Positions 34,687-46,650 are shown, numbered from the stretch's first letter. The stretch is DNA of 64,000 nt from Pyrenopolyporus hunteri (GCA_902806595.1 CADCXC010000003.1:2294001-2358000); one strand, 5' to 3'. The notes: generated by a model not told the origin, from the letters alone. Numbers and translations: made by a program.

Positions 34687-36513
34687 ATGACGTCTATGAA
34701 GCGAGTGGTGACCGCATTCTCACAACGCTCGCGATCTCTTAGCAGCACAATATTTCCCCCATCGCGTAGAGTTATTAGTTACAGTATGCGAACTCTCAAG
34801 ATAACTACTCCGGCTGCAGGAAAGAATCCGACTCAGCGGTCAGAGCCGGGCAATTCACAACAGAGACAATTTTCCACTTCCCCGAGACGCAACATGGCTC
34901 AGCCGGCAGCTAATAACTTCGAACATTTCATCCACACGTCCGGTATCAAGGACTCGGTATGGGTACACGGGGATCCGTTCTCTAATAGACCCCAATTCCA
35001 CCCGCTGTCCGAGGATATTGAGACGGACGTCTGCATTATCGGCGCTGGCATAGCCGGCGTTTCTATTGCTTACGAGCTCATTAAACGAGGCAGGGAAGTC
35101 GTTATCGTGGAGGCACGGGAAGTCCTTGCTGGCGAGACAGGCAGGACGAGTGGCCATTTGTCCAATGCGTTAGACGATATGTATCCTGAGATTGCTAAGA
35201 AGCACGGGGAAGGCGGCGCGAAAGCCGCGGCGGAGAGTCACACATGGGCGATAAATCGGGTCGGCGAGATCTCGAAAGAGCTCGGGATCGATTGCGAATA
35301 TCGCCATCTGACTGCATACCGTGTTTCGCAATATAAACGCGGCACGAAGGAGTACCAGAAGGATATTGAGGACATCAAAGAAGATGCTGAATTAGCCAAG
35401 ACGCTAGGGATCGATACCAAGTTCGACGAGAACCTCGCTATCAGGGGCTGGGATGGCAAGCCCGATCAGCGCGGGGGCTCGATTTTTGCTGGACAGGCGG
35501 CTTTCCACCCCACAAAGTACGTGAACGGGGTTCTGAAATGGCTCAAGGAGCAACCTAGATTCCGGTGCTTCACGTCCACGCGGGTCATGTCTGTAAAGGA
35601 GAAAGGTATCGAAGTGCTGGGTCTAGGCCACAAGTATTGCCAAGTGGAAACCGAATCCGGGAAGACTATACACTGCGAGCACGCAGTCGAAGCGACAAAC
35701 GTGCCGCTGCAGAAACTCAGCGTAATCGCACAGATGGAATGGAACCGGACATATTGCATCGCGCTACGTGTGCCCAAGGGATCCGTAGACGACATGCTCC
35801 TCTATGACACAGGCGACCCATATATATATGTCCGACTCACGCCGTGCGACGATAGGTACGATTACATGATAGTCGGCGGCGCGGACCACAAGGTCGGGCA
35901 GGAGGAACCGGAAGGTCGTTTCGAGGAGCTAGAGCGCTGGGCCCGAGAGCGCTTCCCGCAGGTGGGTTCCGTCGCGTACCAGTGGAGCGGGCAGATCTTT
36001 GAACCAGCAGACTACATGGCGTACATCGGCAAGAACCAGGGTAACGAGCGGGTGTACGTGGTGACAGGCGATTCGGGCAACGGGCTGACGCACGGGGTCG
36101 TGGCTGGAAGGTTGATCGCGGACGAAATCGAGGGCAAGCCGAATAGTTGGAGCGGGCTATACTCGCCAAAGCGGGTAGGCGGCGTTCTCAAGTCGGCGCC
36201 GTCGATCATCCAGCAGGATCTTCAGGTTAACACGCAATATAAGCGGCTTCTACAGCCTGATATTCAGGACATTGAAGACCTGAAGCCCGGCTGCGGCGGG
36301 GTGCTGAACCCCAAGACGTCAAACCCGATCGCCGTATATAAGGATGAGAATGGGAACGTGACAAAGTTGAGCGCCCTCTGCCCGCATATGAAAGGTGTGG
36401 TTTGCTGGAACAGTGTCGAAAAGTCGTGGGACTGTCCTGTTCACGGGAGTCGTTTTGCTGGGACGGGTTTGGCGGTCCAGGGGCCCGCTAAAGCAAACCT
36501 CGGTAAGGTGTAA
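34687..36513 (+). CDS. FAD-dependent oxidoreductase fused to a C-terminal Rieske [2Fe-2S] domain
   Basis: Single exon, 608 residues from the ATG at 34687. Residues ~115-470 form a DAO-type FAD oxidoreductase. The dinucleotide motif is CIIGAGIAGVSIAYEL (GAGIAG at 119-124), then EAREVLAGETGRTSGHLS, and a late GDSGNGLTHGVVAG motif closes the FAD site. The last ~90 residues are a Rieske domain with both ligand pairs: CPHMKG (Cys565, His567) and CPVHGSRF (Cys583, His586). The first ~70 residues are rich in Arg, Ser and Thr and end in QRQFSTSPRRN just before a second in-frame Met, like a cleaved mitochondrial presequence. The physiological reaction of this fungal family is not settled; oxidation of an amine or amino acid with electrons passed through the iron-sulfur centre is the natural inference. 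Confidence 0.94.
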   Translation: MTSMKRVVTAFSQRSRSLSSTIFPPSRRVISYSMRTLKITTPAAGKNPTQRSEPGNSQQRQFSTSPRRNMAQPAANNFEHFIHTSGIKDSVWVHGDPFSNRPQFHPLSEDIETDVCIIGAGIAGVSIAYELIKRGREVVIVEAREVLAGETGRTSGHLSNALDDMYPEIAKKHGEGGAKAAAESHTWAINRVGEISKELGIDCEYRHLTAYRVSQYKRGTKEYQKDIEDIKEDAELAKTLGIDTKFDENLAIRGWDGKPDQRGGSIFAGQAAFHPTKYVNGVLKWLKEQPRFRCFTSTRVMSVKEKGIEVLGLGHKYCQVETESGKTIHCEHAVEATNVPLQKLSVIAQMEWNRTYCIALRVPKGSVDDMLLYDTGDPYIYVRLTPCDDRYDYMIVGGADHKVGQEEPEGRFEELERWARERFPQVGSVAYQWSGQIFEPADYMAYIGKNQGNERVYVVTGDSGNGLTHGVVAGRLIADEIEGKPNSWSGLYSPKRVGGVLKSAPSIIQQDLQVNTQYKRLLQPDIQDIEDLKPGCGGVLNPKTSNPIAVYKDENGNVTKLSALCPHMKGVVCWNSVEKSWDCPVHGSRFAGTGLAVQGPAKANLGKV

Positions 36514-36840
36514 TGAAATTAGGGAGCAGACGAAAGTTGTTCTGTATATAGGTTTCTCAGGCTCGCGAATTTGTAAACAGAGCAACTCTATTAGAAGACG
36601 ATTAATATCTGTCGGCTATACCCGTTATATCGCCGTGTTACGGATACGTCGGGGGAAAGCATACCTAGGTAGGATTTATTGTCTTATTATAGGCTTGAAC
36701 TTGGAATCTATGGTTGTGGAGACGAATAGGGCGTGAATCGCATCCTTTTAATTCACATTATATCCTTTACGGAACCATATCGGACCAAAAGTCCGAATTC
36801 TAAAAGACTCACCCAGTCTCTTTGGGAGTGGTATAATGAT
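36514..36840. other. Intergenic between convergent FAD-Rieske and M16C peptidase genes
   Basis: 327 bp between two stop codons. A TACCTAGGTAGG motif occurs at about 36661. No gene. Confidence 0.5.
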
Positions 36841-39800
36841 TTAATCATCATCCGAATCATACGAACCTTCTGAACCTTCAAACTCGTCTTCCAAATCTTC
36901 ATCATCATCCTCCTCCTCCTCGTCTCCGTTTTCTTCGCCCTCCGGGGCCTCCAGACCGTAGTCATCATGGAAGTCTGATAACTGCTTGATCTGGGTCTTA
37001 TACCCCATGGTTTGCAATTCTTTTTCAAGTTTCTTTACACGCCGGTTAGTAGGGTGCAGCTTTAGCTAAGCCCGTGGGTTTCAATGACTTACCTCTACCA
37101 TGGCGTGCGCACAGCAGACAACCACATTACTCTTCCCAGGTTCAAAAAGGGGCAATAGCCACGTCTTCATGGCCTGCTTGATCTCTTCAACCGATACCGC
37201 TCTGACCTTTGCAAGCATTTTTATATTATAGTCAGGTTCGAGGCCTCGTATTGCACCGACGATGTAGTTCTGCACGGCTGCAGTAGCCATTGTGGCTTGC
37301 TCGTCAGCCATAAGCATTACCAGCTGGCTGATAGCCCCCTCAATCATTGGTTTCTCAAACTCGACGGTGCCGTTGGCTAACGCCGCGATAGCGTCGCGCG
37401 CGGCAGCTATGGCCTTGGATGCTAGCGGCGATCGATAGACCTTGAAGTGCAGATATCCACCGTCTAACTCCTTTGCAAAGTAGGCGCCGTATGCCAAGCC
37501 GTTCCCACGAACAGCATTCCATAATGTTCCTTCCACGGTCTCTAGATATTGCATGGCGACCAGGAGCGCAGGCACCGCTGGATCGGAGAACGAAGTGAGG
37601 CCCTTACCTGTGCATATAGAGTAAGAGCTGTCAATGGCCCTCATCGGCACGATTGTTGCACCAACAGAACCCGGATTGCGGCCTTCGTCGTTGAGAAGAG
37701 TGTAAGGCTTTACGATGGGATTGATAGAGTCCGCGCTCGTGCTAAGAGACTTGGAGAGTATGTCCCAAGTTCTGACGGGATCAGGCAGCTTGGAGTTTGA
37801 TATATCAGCTGTGACAAGGACACGAATGTTGTCAAAATTAAATAGACGCTTCCTAAGTTCCTCAAATCGCGATAGTACCGCATCCGGATCCTTCTCGAGG
37901 AGCTTCTTAAGCCGGCGAAGATATACGGCCTTGACAAGAGTCCGCTTCGCTACTAGGAGGGAAGATGCTTCGTTATGGATAGTCAACTCCACTTCATTAG
38001 TCATGACCCTGCCGTCGCGCTTCGCCTCCGGAATGTCAGCGAGCTGCTTCGCGATCCCGGCCTTTAGGCGGGTAATATCGAAAACGCTATCGAACATCAT
38101 CGTACGGATCCATTCGACAGTGGTGGCATACTTTTCCGGTTCGACTTGGAAGCGAATTAGGAAGCTTTCCGAGTCGCCAAATTTACTGCCCGGATCTAGC
38201 GTATAGCTAACCGTGTCCTTTTCCAGTTCCATGACCACTTTCTCAAACGGGACGCGTTCGCCATCTCGTTGGATGGGCGTGTTGAAGAAGTTATCGCTGA
38301 AGATCGATAACAAAGGCTTATATTCAACAGGCACCTTGGACGTACCCACATGGACGGCAATATGCACAAAGTTAGTTTGGACATCCTCGAACTGCACGAA
38401 TAGGGGTAGTCCAGATGGGGCTTGGTCGATGATCTTTTGCGCAGAGTTTTCATAGACGCCAAGTTTGCGAGCGAGGCCGGATCGTGCAGTCTCCGACTTG
38501 ATGAAATGAATCGATTCAACTGGAGGTACCGGCCACTTCTCAAGTAACGAAGCCGGAATCTCAACTTCATTTTGCTTTTTCGCGTCCTCCAGCTTCTGGG
38601 CCAACTTCTCTAGTCCCTCGGCGCCTAACTCCTGTTTTCTCTTCTCGATTCTTTTTCCCTCTTCTTCTTTCAGCTTTGTGGCTAACTCTAGGGAAGGTTT
38701 CCCAAGGATGGAAACGTGATGAGCGTCGGCAAGCCACGTCCTAAGGTAAGCCCGCCACTGCTCGTCCGTCCACTTCTCCAAGATATCATATTCACTCAAG
38801 TTCTCGAGGTCCCTGAGTGTCGAGCCGTCCCTCCTGCCAAATAGGTAGTCTGTGATGATGTTCGTCGAATAGAAGGACTCGGATTCTTCTGCTTGGGCTT
38901 TAACCTGCCGTCGTTCTCTCTGGATACATTCGTTCATGTAGGTCATATCCAGTGGGTTGGAAGCAACCTCCTTTAGCAAGGAGATCAGACGCTTTTCAAC
39001 AAATGCCAGCTTTTCCGTCGCAACTCCTGTAGGTTGAAGCCAGATAACACTGTTTGGTCGAGCATCCCATAAGTACGAGATAGAGCTGGCGAGCTCTTCT
39101 TTCTCGACCATGACGTTCTCCAACACGGCCACGGAAGACCCGCATAAGTAAGTCAGCAGCACGTTTAAAGCAGTCGCCTGCACCACATCAGTGCAATCGG
39201 GCCCGAAAAATCCCAGAACCATGTCACCGGTCGACTCGTCCTCTTCTGGAAACTCAACCGTCTCAACGATCGTTCTCGTTAGAGGAGGTGGCTGTGCAGA
39301 CTCTATCCACGGTCGTTTGAAGGGAGCATTTAGAGGAGGGATATCATCTTTTACGCTATCCTCAAATTGGTCCAGGATAGTAAGAAGATTGTCGTGGTCG
39401 ACCTCGCCGACAATAATAATGCACATGTTCCGTGGCTGATACATAGCCCTATGGAAGTCACGTATTCTCTGTGGGGTTAGCACTCGTAGGGCTTCCATCA
39501 TACCGCCTGTCTCATATCGAAAACCGACGTTTTCCGGATAAAGGAGGCGGCGAGCCTTTATATCCATAAGTTCCGAGCTGGTATACTGCACACCTTGCAT
39601 TTCCGAGTAGACCACGCCGGCATCATTGCCTTCGCCGTTGACATGATGGACCTCAGTCAGACACGCCGCATCCGTTAGAGTGGGTACGATTAGATGCTCA
39701 AGATAGACGGGCAAAATTTGAGCAAACCCTTCCCAACCAGCGGTTTCAAGTGTGTAAGCCGTATGATCAGTCATCGTCCAAGCATTGGTACACCCGTAGG

Positions 39801-40071
39801 CCCTGGAAGCCAGCTTGTCCAGCAGACCCTTGTAATGGTAGCTCTTCGAACCCATAAACACCAAATGCTCGAGTGTATGTGGTGCTCCAGAATCATCGAA
39901 GATCTCTGTGGCTAAGGTAAAGTAGCCATTGACCTTGGGACCCTTTCGATCGGCCACAATGACCTGCATTCCGCTCCTCTCGGATTCATACTGGGTAATA
40001 GTCGCATGGGCGTAATCTGTCTGGAAGCTTTGTATCCTACGAAAGCGCACACTTGGGCCATGTGAGCCCAT
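36841..40071 (-). CDS. M16C zinc metallopeptidase (YOL098C/SDD3-like, presequence-protease group)
   Basis: Two exons, 40071-37093 and 37032-36841, give 1056 residues. The intron has GTAAGT, a CTACTAAC branch and acceptor GTAAAG. The catalytic inverted zinc motif is HTLEH (His65, Glu68, His69), with the downstream Glu ligand region GNDAGVVYSEMQG. The two halves and the Arg/Tyr region near the C-terminus (YGAYFAKELDGG) are typical of pitrilysin/insulysin M16C enzymes, which digest short peptides inside a closed chamber. There is no obvious mitochondrial presequence at the N-terminus, unlike Cym1/PreP, so it fits the cytosolic YOL098C-like branch better. The last exon encodes a highly acidic tail of about 35 residues, mostly Asp, Glu and Ser. 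If the intron is retained, the protein would stop five codons into it (VEVSH, 996 residues). Confidence 0.93.
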
Positions 40072-40418
40072 CTTGGCTTTGGTTGGCTTAGGAAAACGGG
40101 ATTGTAAACGGCTGCTAGATTCGTAAGCTTAATATCCACGTTGACATAGATGAGAGAAAAGGCGAGATAAGGGAAATAACTTCACGGATTGGTGAAGATG
40201 AACGTGTTAAAAGGGGTCCTCTAGCCGAACGGATATAGGCATATCCTTGCTAGGGATAATGGAATCCATGATCGGGAGTCAAGATGCGGTCAGGGTACGT
40301 CGTCATTAGTGCTGGCCTGTCCAGTCAGACGTGACTTCATTTGAGAGTGAGACGCATGTAGTAGAGGAAGAAATTTCCGGTGCGTCTGCATCAGATTCCT
40401 CTCACACCACACCACCCA

Positions 40419-40838
40419 TCAGACATGCATGGTCAACTGGATAATATGAGGTAAATATTCATACCCGACATTATCAGCCTTCCCACGATAGAAGACAAGG
40501 GCGATAGCAACGAAGGCTACGAGGGTAGCCAATACTGATGCCCTAGCATATACCTGACCGATCATAGGACTAAGAATGCCTCGCATATTCTCAGGTCCAT
40601 ATTTTGCGAGGTGGCTGTTGCACGAGACTACGACAATCGAAGGTGACGGGGAGCTACCCCGAAGGCTTTCAATGTAGGTGTGCAAATGTGGCGCTCTGTG
40701 CTCAACAAGGCCGATCCGGGGAATGCAAGCCTCGAACGATAAGGGGGGATGGTACTTCTCTGTTGACTCTGACATACATCTGCTTATGTTGGTGGAAGAG
40801 AGTGCGTGGTAGCACGGCAGAACACCAATAGGATCCAA
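40419..40838 (-). CDS. Unrecognised ORF with one predicted membrane segment
   Basis: An ORF of 139 codons in the peptidase/ZW10 spacer. Its second half contains a convincing hydrophobic segment (ASVLATLVAFVAIALVFYRG) preceded by MRGILSPMIGQVYAR, which would fit a small single-pass membrane protein starting at an internal ATG. The upstream half looks like untranslated DNA. A possible donor (GTATGA) falls just after RGKADNVG, so the real gene, if any, may be spliced. I do not recognise the family. Confidence 0.25.
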   Translation of the reverse strand: MDPIGVLPCYHALSSTNISRCMSESTEKYHPPLSFEACIPRIGLVEHRAPHLHTYIESLRGSSPSPSIVVVSCNSHLAKYGPENMRGILSPMIGQVYARASVLATLVAFVAIALVFYRGKADNVGYEYLPHIIQLTMHV

Positions 40839-41248
40839 CCAAAAACTGGATCGGCTTAGATCTGAACCAGGATGAAGAGCCCAAGTTTCGGGTACCAGGG
40901 CTAGATAGCAACTTGACAGATGATGTGATGTGATGCGTCAGGCACGCAGCACTTCCGTACGAGTTATTCGGGCATAGGATTAAAAATGGCGGTGGGTAAT
41001 ACAAAAGAGGGGAACGCTAAGAAAAGAATCTGCACAAGGACGGTAAGAATAAGAAAAAAGAAGGCTGAGGGCCAAGGGCGGATACGAGAATCCGGCTTTT
41101 GTTGAAGTGACTCGAAAGGGTTGAGGATGAGTAGGCAGACGGGTCGTGATGTGGAGTGTTGTTGTTGTAGTTGTAAGGAATGTTGTGTGCAAACATTTAA
41201 AGTGAAAAAAAAGATGCGTCCAGGACTAGGACTACATAGGCTGGCCTG

Positions 41249-41303
41249 GTACTACCTAGGTACCTACATAGGTACCTACCTAGGTAGGTATGTAGGTAGG
41301 TAC
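41249..41303. repeat. TAGGTA/TACCTA repeat cluster, palindromic
   Basis: A run of interleaved TACCTAGGTA, ACCTACATAGGT and TAGGTAGGTATG units upstream of the ZW10-like gene. It reads as alternating complementary tetramers, so it can fold on itself. The same motif recurs throughout the window. Confidence 0.85.
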
Positions 41304-41960
41304 TGGGTGGTAGCCTTTACTTTTTAGTTGGTGGCTTCCCGATATTTCTCCTTTTGCATACTTGAGTATTGTGTAGTGAAACCTGAATCAAATCCCTTTA
41401 CTTCCCGTTAACCCCGCGGTGGGGTAAACTACCTCATCCTGCGTAGGACACAATTCGCATCGGGCGGCGCTGCAAGTGCTAAGCGCTAAGCGCCAGATAA
41501 GCGACCGTCGATTCAGTGGGTCAACCATCGCAGAGCGCGACCTATCACAACCTGAAGCCAATAGGTACCCAGCTCTAGGATAGGTACCTAGGTGTGCTTA
41601 GTAACCATTTCAAGGCCCCACAGAAGCTTTGAATGATTTGTCCACTTACAATGTCTATAACCATCTATACTTCTCTATACTTCTCCATAATTCTTCTATA
41701 TCCCCTATACTCTCTACGTTTGAAGCTATCACGACCCCGTCCCTTACGAATTTGTTTTCCGTTTAAGTCGTCGCGATTACACGCTGCGAAATTGGCATCA
41801 TGTATCCTGGGAACTAGTGCCTCAACTCGAGTCGCGAAGTCCCGTCCATAGTCTAGCAATGACTAGCATATTTACCGATCCAACGGTTGTCATTCATCAA
41901 GCCGGATACCCTCGCCCGTAAAACAGATTCCACATAAGCTACTACTTCGGTTATAGCATC

Positions 41961-44792
41961 ATGTCTACCAACAATGGCGACCGGATTGGTCATGCGTTGG
42001 TTGAATTCTCCTTGCACGGCATTTTTCCAGAGGAAGAAGTGTCGTCTCTCCAGATCGCCGCGCAGGATCTTGCACCAGCCTTAGAATCCTTAGCAGCGGC
42101 TAGAGAAGAGCTAAAGGTACTTCATGCCAATATAATCGCTGTTTGTCTAATCGCTGACCCAGCCATCGCAGTCGGACATTCATAAAATCAACGAAGAGAC
42201 AGCGCCGGACGTAAACCAATGGATCGCTAATGCCAAATCCCTTGAAGACGATGTCAACCGAACGCGTAGCTGGGCGAATGATATTGTCAGACGGTCACAG
42301 GCGCCAGATATATCAGGCAAAGCAATAGAGGAAGCAGAAGTTAAAGTTGAGTTCCTACAGAAGGAGACAGAATATAATCGACAAGTTCACCATGCCTTGA
42401 CGAGCATCAAACGTGTGAATGAGCTTTTGGATCAGGTTGAGCAGGCAAGAGATGAGCGTAGGATACTAGATTCTCTTCGTCTGCTGGAAAGTAAGAGCTT
42501 CATTTCTCGTCCTCATCCTCATCCGCCACTAACCGGTCGCAGAGTCTTGGACTGCGTTGGACGAGATTCCTGTCAGCAGGTCTTGCCGTGTCATGAAGCT
42601 GCTGGACCTGAGAGCTTTCGAGCTAAAATCTGCAGTACATGACGTATTTGACCGTGTTTGGGATTCCTTAGTCCGAATAGACAGGGAGAATAGGAAAGTT
42701 ATCGTGTTTAAAACCCATGAAGGTACTTATCACAGCTACATATTACAAAGGCGTTTCTAACTCCTTACAGACGAGCATATGAGCCTGGCCGATGCTGTAG
42801 TGGGCTTGAAAGCATATAAGGAGCTTGACCAGCGGATGGTCTCTTTCTGGCGTGGTCTTGACGAAGTCGTTATTGGGCCACGCACTGATATTAAAGCTCA
42901 GGAAGCTCCCAAGATCAGAGCAAGCGATGTAGGAGTCATCCTATTACCTCGTTTACGATATACTAATCTTGAGCTTAGTCATATTTAACCCTGAGCGGGA
43001 GCACGGATAAATCTGTCACTTCTCTGTTCTCCGACCTAGACCACGTGATGACGTATCTATCTGATCGGTTGCCGGAAGAGTTAGTATATTCGCTGTCACA
43101 GGTGATGATGCCAGACCTTATTCCACGAATCATAGGCACGTGGCTAGACACTTCTGTTCCGGCGTCCCTAAAAGAAGTAGACGAATTTCAGAGGGTTACA
43201 GAAGCTGTGAAGACCTTCTGCAATCGCCTGCAAAGTCTCAACCTATCTGGATTCCAAGAATTGCAGGATTGGGTTGATGATGCGCCGAGGGTGTGGTTAT
43301 CGAAGTGTAGAGAAACAGCGTTGGACGCTGTGCGCACGAAACTAGCCCAAGGGCTTGGTCAACCAAAGGAAGTAGAACGCGTCGAGACCCAAACCGTATC
43401 GAGAAGCGAAGGCAGGGAGCTCGCTGCTAACGGCGTTACCTCTTCAAATGACGAGGACGACTGGGGTGCGGCATGGGATGATGCAGAAGCAGATACTCAG
43501 CAAGATCGCAACGGAAAGCCAGAGGCAAATGAAGACGATGGAACTGATGCGTGGGGTTGGGGAGAAGATGACGCCGACGGCGAGCAGCCTTCTGCTCCTA
43601 CCGGGCAACATCAAGGAGATACGGGAGCCGAGGATGACCCTGTGGAAGCATGGGGATGGGGCGAAGAGGACACGACAGGAGCAGCCCCCGAGGAACCAGT
43701 AGCGAAATCTAATCCTCCGCCAGACACACAAACTCGCGAGTTGACGTTAAAGGAGACATACAACATATCCTCCATGCCGGAACCAGTCTTGGCACTTGTT
43801 TCAGCCATTCTTGAAGATGCGGCTTTACTTGTCGGGTAAGTCTATGGCTTCGGTACGCGTAAGGGTTAATAAATTAACAGAATATAACAGGAGCGACGGC
43901 AATCCAATGGCGACGGCAGCCGCGGGTCTATTCTCGCTACCGACGCTTGTCCTTGCTATGTTCCGCGCCGTATCACCGTACTATTATGGTCTTAATTCTG
44001 GCGGTAATATGTAAGTACATGCCTAACACTTAACTGACGGTTAACTTACTCCCGTCCAGGTTCCTATATAATGATGCTACCTACATCTATGAGCGACTTA
44101 CGGAACTCACCAAAAACTGGAAATCCCGTGGAGACCTGGCGCCTCGCGCAATCGCAATGCTTCGCCTCGACAACGATATCAAAGCACTTCAGTCGTTTGC
44201 AAACCGCGCTTATGCATCCGAGATGTCTACGCAAAAGACCGTGATACGGGACCTCCTTGGTGGCCCCCAGAATCTCCTTCAGCAAGACGAACTTGGCAAT
44301 TCCGACTTAGAAGGCCAGGTTGATGGCGCCATCAGACACGTGCGCGCCCTGGCCGCGACATGGTCCACTATCCTACCTAAATCGGCCTGGAGTCAGGCAG
44401 TGGGATCGCTAGTCGACACTATCGCGTCGAAGCTTGTGTCCGATGTCATGGACCTCGCAGGCATCGGCCAAGACGAAGCGTATAATATTGCGAGCCTCAT
44501 TGCCCGGATAACGGAACTAGACGACCTATTTCTCCCGCCCGGCGCGCCGAAGGATGCAGTTCCAACGACGGCAGAGTACGCCGGAAGTTGGTTACGACTC
44601 AAGTACCTTAGCGAGGTGTTACAGAGCAACTTACAGGATGTACGGTATCTATGGATGGAGAGCGAACTGAGCCTGTATTTTACCGTTGAAGAGGTTGTCG
44701 AGCTGATCGGCCTGAGCTTTGTGGACAATGCGCGGACAAGAGAAATTGTCAAGGAAATCGAGGCAAATCCACAGCCACTTCAAGGTCGATGA
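41961..44792 (+). CDS. ZW10/Dsl1-family vesicle-tethering protein
   Basis: Seven exons, 41961-42116, 42172-42490, 42543-42722, 42771-42928, 42979-43835, 43891-44010 and 44060-44792. All phases match: 2523 nt, 840 residues. The protein is helical throughout. It has the recognisable opening of fungal ZW10-like proteins (ALVEFSLHGIFPEEE), a KSWTALDEIPVSRSCRVMKL helix, and TYLSDRLPEEL before LIPRIIGTWLDTSVP. A later block reads GLFSLPTLVLAMFRAVSPYYY followed by MFLYNDATYIYERL. In yeast and animals this family tethers Golgi-derived COPI vesicles at the ER with Tip20/Sec39-type partners; the animal kinetochore role is probably absent here. An acidic, Trp-containing stretch (about 455-550, repeats of DDWGAAWDD and AWGWGE type) precedes the C-terminal domain and could bind coatomer, as the acidic Trp lasso of Dsl1 does. 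Confidence 0.9.
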
Positions 44793-45692
44793 CAGAGTGT
44801 CAGTTGAGGTATATGCGTAGTGTACTAAATACCTATTACTTCATTACTACCTACCTATCTATCTACCCACCTAAGTATGTAGCCTCTTGCTCTGCTATGT
44901 GTTTCTTCGGCATGAAGTTAACGACTACCAGGTGGAATCATAAAGCAAATCATACCTGTGAGCAGTACTCGAGTCTGCTGTTGTACACTTCGCCTATATT
45001 TGGTGACATATAGTAATGAGATATTTAATTGCATAGCTTATATACCTACCTACACGTCTTTTTCAAATCATCACCGTAATCCAACGTATCATAAGCGCTA
45101 AGTCACCGCCCTCCGGACACCTACCTACATACCTACATACATATACGCGAGTTGGGTAAGGTAAGCTACCGCTTAACATACGAGGCGGAGATGTCGGCCA
45201 AAAAAAAACACATCTGCCCAACGCCCGCTCGTTAGGCATATGACCAAGATCGGAGGCCTCTGTAGGAGATTTAATGCCTGATTACCGAGATCAAGATCCC
45301 GCGGTGAGACCCTGGTGAGAATTTCAACCCAACGAGCCCGCTACTTCGATCCGATACGTACCACCTGCCTAGGAGGTATGTATGTACGGTAAGTTTGGAC
45401 GGTAAGCCCCCGAATGGCCAATATCCGACTTAAGCTATGAAGAAAGGAGTTAACTGTGATTTCTTTTGCATGAGGGGGGAGAATATTAGCAACCATAAGT
45501 CCCCCATCTTATCGTACAATACCCGCCATCGTTTTCCTCTCTATACGCGAAATATCCCTACCTATCTCCCCGACTACTTGACTGTACCTAAACGCAATCC
45601 CTCATCCTCCAAGCACACACACCCCCTCCCCCCTTTTATAAACTCGCCATAAACTCGCCTAAACCCTGCCTTAACCTCGCCGCCAACTACCC
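44793..45692. other. Intergenic between convergent ZW10-like and TMEM14 genes
   Basis: 900 bp with several TACCTACCTACATA-type repeats (about 44848-44872 and 45118-45145) and short pyrimidine-rich runs near 45600-45640. No gene supported. Confidence 0.5.
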
Positions 45693-46650
45693 CTAAACAC
45701 CGTATCGGAACTCCCGCACCTTCTTCTGGTAGTAAAACGTCGCGAGCAAGCCAGCGGCCAGCAGGCCCAGCGGCACGGGCGCGCGGGCTTTGGTCTTGAT
45801 CACCCGCGGCACGGCAGACCCCGCCAGGAGGATGCTATTGCCCAGCGCGAGCTCGGTGCCGTAGTCCTTGTTGCCCTTTATAAGGTATCCTGTTGGCCGT
45901 CGTTAGTTGGGTAGGAAGAATTTTCCTTGATTCGGTTCAGGTAGTATAAGGCGAGCGGGCGAGTAGGAGTAAACGGTTTTCTTGGAACGTATCCATTCTC
46001 TCCTTCATTTTAAAATCCTTTGGATATGAGGTAAGGTAGAGTAGGAACATCTACGCTCTACCGGGTCCTCCATATATGCACGTAATCAGGAAATCAACAG
46101 ACGCGACGACGCCTCCACTCAGGAACAAATAAGCACCTAGGGAAGGAAGAAAAATGAGAGCACAGGGATGAGAAAATGAAGCGAAGAAGAAAAAGAAAAA
46201 GAGAGAGAAAAAAAAAAGGAAAATTCAGAATACAACGTACCAGCATACGCGTACGACAGCCCCAGCCCCAGTCCCGCAATCAGCGATGGCTTCGACCGCG
46301 TCCTGATGAATCCGGCAGTTCCGCCCGCGGCCACTGTTCGACGCGACGATATATCTCTCAAGTCAGCAAGCGCCCCCGGCCCCATAACCCGGACTGTGTG
46401 ATTCTCCCATTCTCCCATTGTCATCATCTCCTCTTCCCACCCTCGTCGGTTTTCACTTATGCTTCATTCTTCGATCATGACATTCCCCTTCCCATGGCTC
46501 CCGCTTCTCAGACCTCGTCCATCCATACGGGATTAGAGGTCGGCGAGATACGGGTAGACGGGCGAATAGATAGAGGGTAGATAGATAGGATGAGGTCGGG
46601 GGGAAGCACTCACACAAGCCGGCAAGGGTGAACGAAGGATGCTCCGCCAT
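45693..46650 (-). CDS. TMEM14 family small membrane protein
   Basis: Three exons, 46650-46614, 46333-46241 and 45889-45693, give 108 residues. The first coding exon is only 37 nt and the introns are long for this genome (280 and 351 nt), so short ORFs on this strand do not show the gene. The product has the short MAEHPSFTLAGL start and AAGGTAGFIRTRSKPSLIAG with Gly-rich helices. It then continues with GYLIKGNKDYGTELALGNS and a last hydrophobic segment before a Lys/Arg/Tyr tail. This is the four-helix TMEM14/FATP1-like fold. Animal TMEM14C moves porphyrin intermediates in mitochondria, and the yeast relatives are mitochondrial or ER membrane proteins. The fungal function is not established. 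Confidence 0.9.

Larger units (their letters stand above)
40072..41960. other. Divergent intergenic region between M16C peptidase and ZW10-like genes
   Basis: 1.9 kb with the promoters of both neighbours. It includes the dense TAGGTA/ACCTAGGT repeat at 41249-41303 and an unassigned 139-codon ORF (40419-40838, minus). Confidence 0.5.

Noticed and set aside
46176..46580. 134-codon plus-strand ORF
   Set aside because: Runs opposite TMEM14 exon 2 and an intron, with a Lys/Arg run from A-rich DNA; not protein-like.
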